DNA of 64,000 nucleotides from Rotaria sp. Silwood1 (GCA_905250075.1 CAJNOP010000697.1:1247-65246), one strand, 5' to 3'. Positions 1 through 11,655 are shown, numbered from the stretch's first letter. Numbers and translations: made by a program. The notes: generated by a model from the letters alone, not told the origin.

Positions 1-748
1 ATACAATCCAAATTTCGCATTGTTTCTAGTCTTCTGTCAAGAGATATGAAAACTTCAATTTTGGTTGGACTTGACGAAAAGCAGATTTTTGATCTGTAGT
101 CCCAGATGTTATAGCCGAACATGCTTTCAACCAACTTCTGTAGTTCATATTGGAGCACATCATGTTCTTGCAACTATTATAAATGTTTTTCCAGTAAGTT
201 AAAATAATGAATGGAGAAGATACAGAGCCAAACAACCGGATACAAAACCAAAGAACCACCTCAGAAAGGATTCATTTTTTGGTTTACTAAAAAGTTTTGA
301 GCACTTAATATACTGATATTCGTAATCAGCGTATTTTCCTCTATCAAAAAATATATGTTTCAATTGAATCAAAAATAAAACATTTTCCGGAGATTCCCAT
401 AGGAGACCACAGATTCCAAAAGCGTTTTGGTGAGTTATACAAAAAATAACCTATGGAATGTTATCAGAGCCCATGTCTTACTTCAAACCGATAAAAAAAG
501 AGCTAATTTTGTTAGTGGCAGAAAAATAGCCTTATCCGCCCTCATCCTTTCTTAGTTTCGTGATGAGACCTTTCATTTGATGCTAAAATGAGCGAATTTC
601 TCGGAATACAGTTCCCGACCCTCCATTGTGAGATGACAGCTGCATAATTTTCGTTCGATCATTCTCGAAGAACGTGTGAAAGGGATGCATTTACTTTAGT
701 AGATCATTTTTCACGATATTCTTCTAGTTCGAAATGTCTCCAATCTAG
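1..748. other. Non-coding or unresolved upstream DNA
   Basis: No convincing gene is seen. A good splice acceptor (pyrimidine-poor, ending CAATCTAG) closes at 748 and opens the first recognised exon of the RRM gene, so one or more 5' exons and the promoter of that gene should lie here or beyond the left edge. I could not pick out which short open stretch is the first exon. Confidence 0.4.
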
Positions 749-1849
749 GTGGGTGTCCGATACGATTCCTGCTACATCGGTGGCAGAAACAACGACAGAT
801 GAAATAGAAGAACAAGAAGAAATACTTGAAATACAAACTTCTCAGAACAACTGTAACTCTAATTTAGACCAGTACTTGATGAACACCAGTTCATGTTCCT
901 CGATTACCATCGAGAACGAGCAGACGATTCTTAATTTCGTTGAGGAATTTTCCTTAACCATACCAGAGTCTCGAGTGACCAAAAATTTTAATTATTTCCT
1001 AAACATGATGCATTCATCATCGTCATTGCTCACAAGTTCGCCTAAAATACCAGTTAGTAACTCTTCACCACCAATCGATGAAGATGTTGATCGTTCATCT
1101 TCTAAGACATCATCGTCAACTATTTCGAAGACACTATTTGTCTCGCGCTTACCGACTACAATCAGTGATCGAAGGCTTCACATATGGTTCCCTGGATGTC
1201 GCAAAGTAGTGTTCAAAAAAAACCAATGGAACAAAAACCTCAAGTAAAAGGAGAAATCAGTATTGAATTATGAATTGTTCATTTTTATCAATTAGGTTCG
1301 CTCTTGTTGAACACTGGAGCTACGCTGATGCCCTGAGAAATTTGTCATCCTTCCTCACATCGCCTCCATCGGCTGCCATCTTTTTCGGTGTTCAAGTCAG
1401 TTATGCAAGGAATATTGAAAAAGAGTCAAAATCGGTCTTTCGTTCATTGGCTAGTAAGCTTGAAGGAAGCGGAGCGGATATCTTACTATGTGTTTTATTA
1501 CTGTAGATCCATATAGTAACTGCGATTTGTATGTTGGCAGAATTCCGGGCTGGGTCACTAAAGATCAACTTCAGGCGCTCTTTCCTCAAGCTACTTCTAT
1601 CGAGTATCGGCAGGGCAAAATCACACGCAACGGAACAAAACTAGGGTATGAGATGATAAGACGTCGTGTCATTTATCGTTTTCTGTCTGGTTCATTAATA
1701 CCAGGTTTGGCTTTCTTCACTTTGATGATATTCAGGCAGCTGTTCAAGTGATGCAACATGCAGATCAGTATCACATTGACAATCAACCACTTTCAATCTC
1801 CTACAAAGTCTTGAAAAATGCATCCAGCGTGGCAAACAGTAGCGGGTGA
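749..1849 (+). CDS. Tandem-RRM RNA-binding protein, 5' end missing
   Basis: The last four exons of an RNA-binding protein, read as 749-1243, 1296-1453, 1507-1645 and 1705-1849 (TGA). The introns are 52, 53 and 59 bp with GT-AG ends, and frame is kept across all three. The first ~110 residues are acidic and serine-rich and look disordered. RRM1 starts with an RNP2-like TLFVSRLP and continues after intron 1 with FALVEHWSYADALRNL. RRM2 starts with RNP2 LYVGRIPG and carries an RNP1-like GFGFLHF, the strand that stacks aromatic residues on RNA, followed by an alpha-2 region ending VMQHADQY. The protein should bind single-stranded RNA, probably in splicing, stability or translation control, but I do not recognise the orthologue. 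RRM1 has a poor RNP1, so it may bind weakly. There is no credible ATG in frame: the exon opens in mid-codon right after an AG at 747-748, so a further 5' exon is expected. Confidence 0.75.
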
Positions 1850-3070
1850 CTCCGATCACACAACAATTGTCTTAGACACGGACACACTGTAAAACAGAAA
1901 AAAAACTATAAAGAACAGAAAAGGATATTCCACAAAAGCATATATAAATTCGACGACGAATTTCGACTTCCTTGAAAATACGATATTCAAGAAAACAAAA
2001 ATGCAGGTTTTGATTTTCTAGTTGGAAAACCGAGAATGGATTCATATGCACATTTTTAGAATAATCCAATTGAATTTCAAAATCCGAACATTTTCTAGAA
2101 AATAGAATATATCTATAAAGAGTATTTTGAGGGTCTTAGGTTCATTTATGTCTATATCTATTTGACCAATAACCTTAGCTCTGCTTATAGGGCATAAGAG
2201 TGTTAACAGTTAAGAAAAAATTAAGCATTAATCTTAGCGGCCTAACCAGGAAAATTTACAGTATTTAAAAGTTTTCCTGAAGTCCAACTGAGTTTCTTAA
2301 TTTTCGTTTCCCTAAAGAGAGAGATAAAACTATATATCTGTTAGTTTATTAAGGGGGCCCCTCAGAAACGATTTTCCACTTAAGATGGTCCTTTTGGGCT
2401 GAAATTTTCAGGAATGAGTGCTCTTGGAGAGATACGCTTCTGGTAAAAATTTCAGCTCGATTGGTCGCACTAGACCGGATTTCCAGCTGATTCACAAATC
2501 ATTTTTGGCCTTCAGGAGAATCGATATAACTTCGTCGTAAGACGGGGTAGAGAACCCGGACTGGTGTCAAATTAAAGCGAATGTGAGTACACAACTTTTG
2601 TCAGAACAGAATTTTGAAATTCAATCTCATTCATTTTTTATGAGCATTTTAGTGGGATGGTCTTAAAATTAGCATAAAAACTTGTGGTTCAACGACAGTA
2701 AATCCCATTTTTCTCAGCCCAGGAACCAACTATAAAAAATCCGTTCGGACAAAAATTTACTCTCACTGAGACCTTTAAAACAAAAAAAAATATTGGTTAT
2801 AGCTTGGGACAAGACGGAGTTACTTCAATTTTCCTATCTGAAAACCGTATTTTGAGAAAAACGCTAAAGAAATTTTAGAACTGGATTTTTTCATTCAAAT
2901 CCAGAAAAAATCATATTACAATGGTATATTATTAATTCATTCCAGTGAACCATTTTAGACTACGTAAGAGATGAAGGCAACTAACGCCATCTGACATGCT
3001 GAGTAATACAAGTAACGCTCGTCAGCAGGACTCGCTTGACCCTCGACTGAAGGATTAGCTGCAATCTAGT
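1850..3070. other. Intergenic DNA, no gene seen
   Basis: No coding pattern is visible on either strand. The stretch around 2350-2960 is less AT-rich than its surroundings and looks like decayed repeat sequence, but I could not find its partner copy or termini in this window. Confidence 0.4.
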
Positions 3071-3153
3071 TGTGTTGCGTGTGGCTGTGGGTATGAAAGT
3101 CTTCTCTACACTAATACTGACACTTACATTCGCATTCACATCCCACACCCACA
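3071..3153. repeat. Degenerate head-to-head telomere-like cassette
   Basis: A G-rich tract (TGTGTTGCGTGTGGCTGTGG) is followed after about 45 bp by a C-rich tract (CCCACACCCACAT). Both derive from the TGTGGG hexamer described at bdelloid telomeres. The two tracts are inverted relative to each other, so a single strand can form a hairpin. This is the leftmost of about ten such cassettes in the window. Confidence 0.6.
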
Positions 3154-3822
3154 TATATAACCCCAGCGATACCAACAACCATTCGGCAAAAATTAAAAGA
3201 ACTACATTATGCCACCGATATCTTTATGTGTCCGAAAAAACAGTCTATATTCAGCTTTCTCAGAGATAATGATTCAAAACACATTCACAACAATCTTGTA
3301 AAAATGTGCCATAACCTTTCAAATTTCTATTAAAAATCCACTCCCTTACTAACACATTAGGTAACAGCATTGTTTAATAGAGTGTCTCCTAAAAACATAC
3401 GACTTTAGTTGAATTTTTAGCTTAAAATCAATCATATTAGGTCTGATTTGTAATCAAACTACCACACTTGAAAGAAGCTCCTATTTAAAGTAGCTCCTAG
3501 ACGAGATAGGTATTTCGAACATATCCCTATAGATATCAACATTCGAATCAGTACATTTAAGAAAACATTCCAGCAGAAAACCCTGTTTATTTCACTCAAA
3601 TCTCGTTTTGATGAGATGAATATAAAGTTTACAAGTGATTCTTTCTGGGAAATGCACTACACATATATTGTGCATGTGAAGAAAAGGCGTTATTATAGTT
3701 GATTTCAAAGCATTTCTCAGTTCTTAGCAACCACTATTCCTTATTCAAATCCATTCGATGTAGACTATTGATGTTCATTGGATGAGTCTCAACAGTCTGA
3801 AGCCTTTCTTCAAGGAACTTGC
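3154..3822. other. Intergenic DNA, no gene seen
   Basis: AT-rich sequence without coding pattern, recognisable repeat or motif between a telomere-like cassette and the GC-rich hairpin. Confidence 0.4.
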
Positions 3823-3886
3823 TAGTGCAGCGGCTAGTCGTCCGTCGGCGCCCCTCTGGGGCGCCACTGACGGCTAGCCGCTGCTA
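3823..3886. repeat. GC-rich inverted repeat (hairpin) followed by T-run
   Basis: An isolated GC-rich palindrome in AT-rich surroundings. The left arm has GCAGCGGCTAG then GGCGCCCC; a TCT loop follows; the right arm has GGGGCGCC then GCTAGCCGCTGC. The arms pair over about 28 bp with a few mismatches, and a T-rich stretch follows. A partial relative (GCGGCTAGCTGCTGCC) lies near 4543-4558. It could be a small mobile hairpin, an RNA structure or a terminator-like element. The sequence alone does not decide. Confidence 0.55.
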
Positions 3887-4858
3887 TTTTTTATTATATT
3901 TCTCGACAACACGATTCTTCTTTATTTACACTCTCGCTAAACTCGAACTCCGCTTACTTCGAAAAATCACAAGATATCATATACATTTCTTTCAGAGGCC
4001 ATGCAACAAAAGTTCAGAACAGTAATACGAAAACGTAGAATAGGGTTTGCAAATTCTACTAGAAATTTGTGTAGTTTCCAGAACATTCATCGATAACGCT
4101 GTTTGCTATAGATTTCTCTAGGAAGGTAGAAGCTCAATGAACCCCTAGCTGAAAATAAATCATGCTATATTTTACCGTAAAGCGAAATATCATACATACA
4201 ACAAGCTCTTGTTCAAAGCAGCGATAAGACTAGGCAAGTAACTTTAATATATGAGTATAAATTCTGATCCTTGAATCAATACAAAGAAAAGAATATAACA
4301 AAAGAAACACTCTTTTATTTCATTCATGTCAACTGCCGAAACGGCATATATAGAGTCTTTTAGTAGTGTTTTTCGTCTAATGACCTATTCAGCTATTGTG
4401 TCCAGACACAAAAATCGTTTCTCATCCTTGACTTGACATATTTTTGCGTCTGAGATTCCTTACTCAAACCTATTAGACCTCTACTGTTGAGGTTTATTAA
4501 ACAAATCCCAAAACTTCGAAACGACACTTCTGAGGATAACTCGCGGCTAGCTGCTGCCAAGTGCAACCCCATTTTTACATAACACTATCCCTCTCTATTT
4601 TAATTCCATTTTGTCCAGGATTAACTTATTTCAAAAATCCATTACACCTGAAGCATTAGATTTATTAGCAATAACTTTCGAACAGAACTTTTCTCATGAA
4701 TTATTTCTGATTTCCTCAAATTGACTGTACAGCTGGAAAATCAGACTTTTCTTTGAGGTCCTCATCAGGAAAATCTTAGTGCACTATTCTTCAAAATGTA
4801 TAAGTGATACAGATATCTTTTATGACGTCAGTCTGCAGTATGCTTGTAATGTGAACGA
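3887..4858. other. Intergenic DNA, no gene seen
   Basis: AT-rich and without coding pattern on either strand. A short relative of the 3823-3886 hairpin arm is seen near 4543-4558. Confidence 0.4.
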
Positions 4859-5128
4859 GAGTGTGGATGTGGGTGTGGGTGTGGTGTGGGTGTGGATGTG
4901 TGGGTGTGGGGTGTGGGTGTGGTTGTGGGTGTGGTTGTGGGTGTGGGTGTGGGTGTGGGTGTGGGTGTGGATGGGTGTGGGTGTGGTTACGGATGTGGGT
5001 TTGGGTGTGTGATGTGAATATCTATTCTTCTGCGAAGTGTCACCTACACACCCACACCCACACCCACACCCCAGCCACAGCCACAGCCACACTCATACCC
5101 ATACCTCACACTCACACCCACCCTCGTT
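4859..5128. repeat. Long head-to-head telomere-like cassette
   Basis: About 150 bp of (TGTGGG)n with GTGGAT and GTGGTT variants (4859-5013) is followed by a ~30-bp spacer and about 85 bp of (CCCACA)n with CCACAG variants (5041-5128). It is the longest telomere-like tract in the window. The unit matches the TGTGGG repeat reported for bdelloid telomeres, and variants cluster toward the edges. The open frames across it are low-complexity artefacts, not genes. The order G-tract then C-tract is that expected where two telomere ends meet. Confidence 0.85.
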
Positions 5129-5440
5129 TTTTTGATGATTTGACCTTTGTCTTTTACCCGAAAATTAATAAAAGTGATGAGCGAATGATCTTCAACCAGT
5201 TGAATTTGTGATCACTTCGCATAGCATTGACAGAGTGCTCTACGAGTGTTCTTCTTTTTACTTACTAGATATACGAATCTAAAGTTAGCGTTTTCTGTTG
5301 CGATCATCTCGAGAGTTGAGAGATCTGAAAATAGTCAGATAGTCTATCATGTGTAGATCCCCAACAGCCCAATATTAATTCCGATTTTGATAATTGTTGA
5401 AACAGCTCTTTTGATAGGAAGGATTCTGTTTCAGAACGTT

Positions 5441-5520
5441 GGGTCTGTGGGTGTGAATAAGTGAGTGTTGCTGGGTGTCGGTGTGGATATTGCTAAAGAG
5501 CACACCCCACACCCACACCC
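5441..5520. repeat. Head-to-head telomere-like cassette
   Basis: A degenerate G-tract (GGGTCTGTGGGTGTG, then GGGTGTCGGTGTGG) is followed after about 14 bp by CACACCCCACACCCACACCC. It has the same polarity as its neighbours and starts only ~310 bp after the long cassette. Confidence 0.7.
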
Positions 5521-7664
5521 TCAAGAAATAATGCTAGTTCGGACGATGTGATAGAAATTGCAGTGATAATCGCGGTCATGCCAACAGACCATACCAGTTG
5601 GATAACTTTGCTGGTACCATTTCGTTCTATCATCACATCTCAATAGGAGAAAATTTGCGTAGTGTTTCGTTCCACTATGTCTTCGCTCTCAGCGTCAAAA
5701 TCAATTATTTTGTTGTCACATTGAATCACGACTAGTACACGGTTTGAGATAATTACACTGATTTTTTCTGTTTCTGGATGGTCAAATTGCTGAAGTTGTC
5801 TAATATTGCTTTCGCAGATTGCAGAATCCAATCCTGCTAAAATTTGACTCTCAAAATGACGTCATCGGTCTAATTTGACAACACTTGCATCAGTCATAAT
5901 CGATTCGACATGCAAAATCTGATGTAAAATTTTCTTTAACTTTGATGCACGTGTTCGAGGAAAAGAAAATAGAAGTCTGTCAACACATTTTGTTCTCCTT
6001 CTTCTTTTATTCTGTATAGTGAAGCGTCTGCCTGCTTCGTTTTGAAAGAAAGCAAACCCGAAAATGGCAGCATATAATTAGATGTAAGTACGTGTATTTT
6101 TATTCTCACACGTGCATCAAAGCATCCTATACCGTGAAAATCTCTACAGAATGGCGTTCGAAACTTGAATTGAACCCCTCTAAGAAGTTTCTTATAAAAC
6201 TAAAAGTGAAGCGATGCGAAATAGTGAAATATCTCATTATTGAAAACGAAACCAAAGTAACCTTAAATTCGATGATTTTAGATGTAGTTCGTCTTTCTTC
6301 ATCCACATCCTTTGCTTTGCAATAAGAAAAATCCTTTAATGCATATTTCTTTTTTTTTTCAAAGTGCATTGAGTAACGTTTACTTTCTTTTGAACAGGTA
6401 TACGAAAAAAGATTGTCTTACATTTCAAGTATGCCTTCATTATTATTAGCACTAGTCATTATTTGACTAGTTATTTATATCGTTTAATCAACTTCTGAGC
6501 ACATCTTGAACTTCATAACTGATTTGATTGTACACAAATTCTAGTGTAGTATGTGTCTGTATGAAAAATTATTGATTGACATACGAGAAAACATTGATTA
6601 CTGTGCTATTTTGTAATGCATCAGCCAAATGTTGTGTTTCAACGTCTCTGATTTGATTGCAGTGCAACTACAGTGTTGTAAGTGTCACTATGTCAAAAAG
6701 CACGTATATATACAAGTGACATGAAGAGACAATTGAGAATCACAGTGTAATTTTGCTCCGAAAGGTTCAATTTCATTGAAGGACAAATACAGTATCGTGA
6801 ATGTCTATTGTCAAGAGTCTGTACAACGATATGGAAAAAATGAAGAAAATATGAGGATCACCGTATTATTTCGTAGAATATCAGAAAGATCTTGCACTCC
6901 TTTAAGTCATAGACTGCTACTCAATGACAGGCATGACTATAAGCTACTCAGTCATCACTTTATGCCGTACTTGCTCGTAATACTTAGATTCGATCAAAAG
7001 ATCTGAGATAATTAAATAAATATATCAAGATAATACGATATTTTATCAAATTTTGAGAAAAGCTTGCACGATTATTTATATCAATTTCGATTCTTTCTCA
7101 AAATTTTTGAAAGTCTGTTTAACTCTTTATTGAAAAAAAATTTTAGTTATCTTGGAAATTTAATGAGTTTATCATGTTTCATTTGTTTAAAATTCAGCAA
7201 AATTTTGTTGAATCATATCAATATTGTTCACGAAGACTAATCTAAGCACAAATTTTGTTATAAATGATTTGATAGAAGAAATCATCAATGCAATGTCGGA
7301 GTAGTCATATTTATCATACTTAGTACTATCTCATTTTTGGTTAAGTAATCCAATCGAGCCTAGTTTCATTGAATGAATAAACGATTTATTATGTGGTTAT
7401 GCGGTTTCCCAGGTAGTGAAATTTTTTTCAAAACCAAATACTTCATGAATTTCAATTAAAAATATCTCATTATCTTTATATTTTTATTCAATGATCTGAG
7501 AGCTTTTGGTCAGAGCTGAATATACTGGTTATTGAAGAGAAGCGACATTTATTAGCCTTAAATAAGAATAAAATAGAAGGTAGATAGGAAATTCATTTTA
7601 AGTATACTGTAATACTCTTTCGTATAGCAGTTGATTATGATCATAGACAACTATGTGACACGTC
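5521..7664. other. Intergenic DNA, no gene seen
   Basis: Several short open frames (for example 5640-5831 minus, 6092-6325 plus, 6776-7006 plus) have no recognisable motif, no splice continuation and AT-driven codon use. I treat them as chance. No repeat structure was recognised. Confidence 0.4.
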
Positions 7665-8841
7665 GATTTAATAAAACAGTATGACTGCATTATTGCAAAA
7701 ATGAGATTTCAATTTGAATGATAATTGAACAATGTAAGGAATAATAAAGCAAAGACTAACTGTTAAGCCACCATACAGACCTAATATTCATGATACAACA
7801 TATAATGCTTTGTTGTGCTTGTTGGTAACAGTGCATCGACAATAAACTGAATAGTAGTGTTCGGTAGAAAACGACTAATTAATGAAGTATTCATTGCAGT
7901 TGCATTAATTGTCGAAAGAAAAATTTCTGGGTCACTAATCGTCAAATAATTCTCTAGAGAATCTATCAATGTTCGGTTGTATAAAACTTCGAAAGTCGAT
8001 CTGAGCAGTGTTTCCAATATTGAACAACCGAGAACTCATCCTGGCATTAGCGAAGAAAATGGACCTGATTCGACACAATCACTACTTGTTGCACATGAAC
8101 ACTGATTGTTTACAATCACAGGAGAACTCAAAACTGTTTGCTGCGGTGCATCGTTATTCAATCAGAAATGCCAATTTAAGGGATAGCTGGATATAAAAGT
8201 ATTGCCTTGTACGAAATCACGTAGAAGTTGTATTGAATGAGAAAAGCGAATACCGGTACTATTTTCGAACTGACTTGTTATGTCAGTCATTCGGGATAGA
8301 AACTGAGATTCAGATATAGCTTGTGAGCTCAAAAACGTTTCAGACTGAATTCCACCAATCGCTTCTTGAACAGCAGCTTGTGCAACTTGGCATAATATTG
8401 ACAAGAGCCGAAAATATGTTCCCCCACTAACGCGAAAATCGTTCCGTGTTAAAATAGTCGAATAATTGCTATTAGACAGGAATCCTATCCATGATTCTTT
8501 GACAAAATCACTCGAGCATACTTCATGATATGTGAGATTGGTAGTAACGAAGAACTGATAAAGAGCTGAGATCTGGCTACATGGACAGTGAAGTGTGAAA
8601 TCATGTTGAATCAGCAATTCTTTGTATCGTACTAAAGATGGTTTCTCAATTCGTACGCTCAATATCTCTGTTGGTACAACTGTATATAAGATAATCACAG
8701 TAAAACTGATGAATAGAATAAACAAATAAATGCGTGTAGAAATACGCCCACGACGAATCACATTGATTTGCGTTGACTCACTGGTAAACATGTTCAAATG
8801 AACAAGCTTGTTTCGATATCGAGACCATCGATCAGATGCAT
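7665..8841 (-). pseudogene. Unit 3 of two-TM cysteine-rich array, decayed
   Basis: The third paralogue of the array. Reading from 8841 down: a cytoplasmic lead (RWSRYRNKLVHL), TM1 (YLFILFISFTVIILYTVV), the family ectodomain signatures LHCPCSQIS and HEVCSSDFV, a CSC motif near 8085-8093 with a partner Cys 6 residues on, the FEVLYN region, and a C-terminal TM ending in GLYGGLTVSLCFIIPY. The frame is interrupted by in-frame TGA codons near 8159 and near 8035. Close to 7778 a short deletion with frame change removes the Cys pair that normally precedes TM2. An acceptor (CAATTTAG) closes at 8842 and opens this unit. A GTAAGT donor lies at 9062 at the end of unit 2, so the two were probably once spliced together across a 221-bp intron. 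Function is unknown. Confidence 0.75.
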
Positions 8842-9068
8842 CTAAATTGTTAAAAAGTTATGCAATTCATTTCTCAACATTGAGCTTACTCAATCAACAA
8901 AATGTACAATGTTCCAATAATATGTTCGTGCAAAAGTCTAAACCTTTCAAAAATGGCTCTCTCTAGCTGTGTTTTGTGCTTTATTTTCAAGTGGTAATGA
9001 AAGAATCGATAAAAAAATGACAGATTTTGTTTCAGAAAACTGAGAATGGATTTTCAACTTACGATTGT

Positions 9069-10358
9069 TTAGCTCTGGTTGGGTACTGACTGTTGATGTT
9101 TTAATCCGTTGATAAGAAACTTGGCAATCACAGGACTCAATAGACGAAGAACGATATTCAGACCACCGAAAAGACCAATAATTGTTGTAACAATATATAT
9201 GATATTGCTTCGCACTTCATATGTGTATGTGCATAAAGCTGGGCGACATTTTTGATAATAGGAATCATAGCTGATCGACGAATTGAATAATTTCACCATG
9301 ATCTCGGTCACAATTATTTCGAGAGTTGTGTTTGGTGAAAATCGACTGGATTGGTTGGGATCAAGCACAGTAATGTTCATGTCAGATATCTGGCTATTGA
9401 AAGTCTCGAATGAGGCTCGCACAACTTGACAGCATTCGTCGTTGTACCAACAAGCAAGTGATGATTTAAGCGTTGTATCCACCATGAAACATCTTATTGA
9501 CATATCCATAGGTACACTAACGATTCTACTGTCACTATTCTGAATGTTGCAATCCAGATTTTTTTCTACAACTACAAACAGCTTCATTATTAAATTCATA
9601 CGTCTTGAAATCCGAGTATAATAAGTATGGTTTTGATGTTGTTAGTCCACCTAAATAATTTATTTCGAAAGCTGTGTTTGTCTCTAAACCACTTACATAT
9701 TGATTAGCGCGAAGAACATTATTAGCCAAAAGAAATATGTAGAGAAATTCAGCACGTGTTCTTTCTAGAAATGTCTGAATTGATACATTTGTTTGTGCAG
9801 CGAATATATCACGCGAAGGCACTTGAGCATTGACGAAATTAACCAATGAGAAACGATCATATGCAGAAGTAAAAGTTTGATTGGCCATCTCACAGAAAAA
9901 AGCTAGTGCTTGAAAGTATGACGAACCAAGTGTGGCAAAGTCAATTGAAAAACTGAATACCAGCATAAAATGTAAAGAACGATACCACCAGGGCTGAACA
10001 AAGTCACTTGAACACAATTGATGATATGTCGGTGTAATTTGAATAAATTCTTTGTATGGAATCGAAATGACAGTGCATGGACATTGTAATGTGTTAGAAA
10101 AGCGTTCTTGTAATCTTTCGTATTGATGTTGACTTGGTGATTGGATAGTGACCGTGAAAGTTTGCACCGATTGGGTTGTATATAAAATGAGAACAAACAT
10201 CTCCACAATTATCAATATCACATACACTCGAGTAGCAATGCGACCTTGACGTACATACAATTTATTTTGCATGCGAGTATTACTGAAGAGATTGAATTCG
10301 ATCAGTTTTATTTTGATCTGTATCAAAATATTTCGCCACCCGAATCGCATCTGTATAT
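9069..10358 (-). CDS. Unit 2 of two-TM cysteine-rich membrane protein array
   Basis: A paralogue of unit 1 beginning at an acceptor after TAATTTAG (10359-10360). An ATG at 10395 lies inside the preceding intron and is not the start. Order: basic cytoplasmic lead, TM1 (VYVILIIVEMFVLILYTT), ectodomain signatures LQCPCTVISIPYKEF and HQLCSSDFV, a CSC motif near 9551-9559, a second cysteine-rich half (CWYNDECCQVV), a CRPALC pair, then TM2 with GLFGGLNIVLRLL and stop at 9069-9071. The frame changes at a run of seven A near 9549, just after CSC. This could be a true frameshift or a homopolymer error. The layout (short N terminus, TM1, large Cys-rich ectodomain, TM2 with a Gly-rich LGLFGGL) recalls DEG/ENaC-type topology, but I see no diagnostic motif and do not claim homology. 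Confidence 0.7.
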
Positions 10359-10407
10359 CTAAATTATCACAGTGATGAATTAGCTTTTCATACATTAACT
10401 ATCTTAC

Positions 10408-11655
10408 TTTGCCTCACTTTTATATCAGTAACATGTTCGAATAACTGTCGTTTCAAAAACATCAGACCATCGATTAAGTATGAAACGAGAAGACGTAAAA
10501 TAGTGTTAAGTCCTCCAACGAGACCCAAAAATGTTGTTACAACGAAGAGCCAATTGAATCGACTAGAATACATGAAAGTACAAGATATTGGAGCACATTC
10601 TTCATAGTAGACAGTAAATGAGGTTTTGTTAACGATTTTTTCGAGAAAGAGTTCATCAATTATTTGTTGGAGAAGCATTGTTGATGGAAAGCGACTGGTT
10701 GTTTCTTCATTCAAAATTGATACATTAATTGTTCCTGAATAGGCCATTAAAAGAATATCGATACAGAACCGATTGTAAAAACATTCCAGTGATGAAGCAA
10801 ATGTCATTAGTGAAGGCCAACAATTGAACATGATTCCGGGTATTGTTACATTGGGAATAATTTCATTGAGATCAAAATAGCCAAGTTCCTCTATAGAAGC
10901 CAATACTCTGTTTCCGTAAGAATTACGCTCACCGGTGAAGAGTCATGAGGTATTGGTGCAACAGCTGCTATGGAATTTGTCAACACACCAGTCATGAAGC
11001 CATTTATTTGAGTTATAGTTTGAATGGCAGTGCGATCTCTTGCAAAACGATCAATTGCTGTTTTCCGGGCATCTTCAAGTGTTGCCTGGACCTGGACTTC
11101 TAAATATGTTTCTGAAAAAGCAGTATTGCTGATCAATGGATCATTAGAGAAATCTCTCAATGCATCTATGATAGCGTTCGTAGAACTTCGACAGAGAGCA
11201 GCGATTATTTGCCACATAGGACTTAGAGTAGTGCGCAGATCCATTGGCCAAATTCTTTGTATGTTCGCTCCAAAAGTAAAATCGATCCAAGACTGTGAGA
11301 CGAAATCACTAGAACAAACCTGATGAAAAAATGGTTCAGTTTCTATGAATCGACCATGCGGAATTGAAATTTGTGCACAAGGACAATTCAAAGTGTTCAA
11401 GTATTCATTCTCAAGTCTTTGAAATGTAACGAGATCTGGGTGTTCCAAAGTTACTGTTTTGGTTTGTTCATTGATTGACGTATAAGCTAACAGAATGATA
11501 ACAGCAATAACAAATAAGATCAGAAACAGACGTGTTTTTAGAATTTGACGATGAATAATAGCAGGCTCCGTTAATCCATCTTTAAAAAGATTCCAACGAA
11601 TAATTTGCTCACTTAGATTGTGATGCCATATTTGTAGCCGATGAGGTATCGCCAT
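10408..11655 (-). CDS. Unit 1 of two-TM cysteine-rich membrane protein array
   Basis: Starts at ATG 11655 (MAIPHRLQIWHH). TM1 is LFLILFVIAVIILLAYT, followed by LNCPCAQISIPHGRF and HQVCSSDFVSQSWIDF; the second half has ECFYNRFC, EECAPISC and a TM2 ending LGLVGGLNTILRLL. The last codons reach a GTAAGA donor at 10407. Splicing 49 bp to 10358 keeps frame and enters unit 2, so units 1 and 2 read as one protein; unspliced, the frame stops at 10388. Between about 10905 and 10960 the frame shifts and the CSC...C segment present in units 2 and 3 is missing. This is either a small out-of-frame deletion or an unrecognised ~98-bp intron (donor GTGTGT, acceptor TATAG). The family is unnamed; I believe it is expanded in bdelloids, from general familiarity only. 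Confidence 0.7.

Noticed and set aside
310-330. Short shared string ATTCGTAATCAGCGT also near 60452
   Set aside because: Only 15 bases and no extension on either side; could be chance.
4779-5211. Open frames through the GT-rich tract on both strands
   Set aside because: They are translations of (TGTGGG)n telomere-like repeat (Cys-Gly-Val-Trp runs) and not genes.
10388-10395. Overlapping stop of unit 1 and ATG of unit 2, suggesting a bicistronic arrangement
   Set aside because: Both lie inside a 49-bp GT-AG intron that joins the two units in frame.
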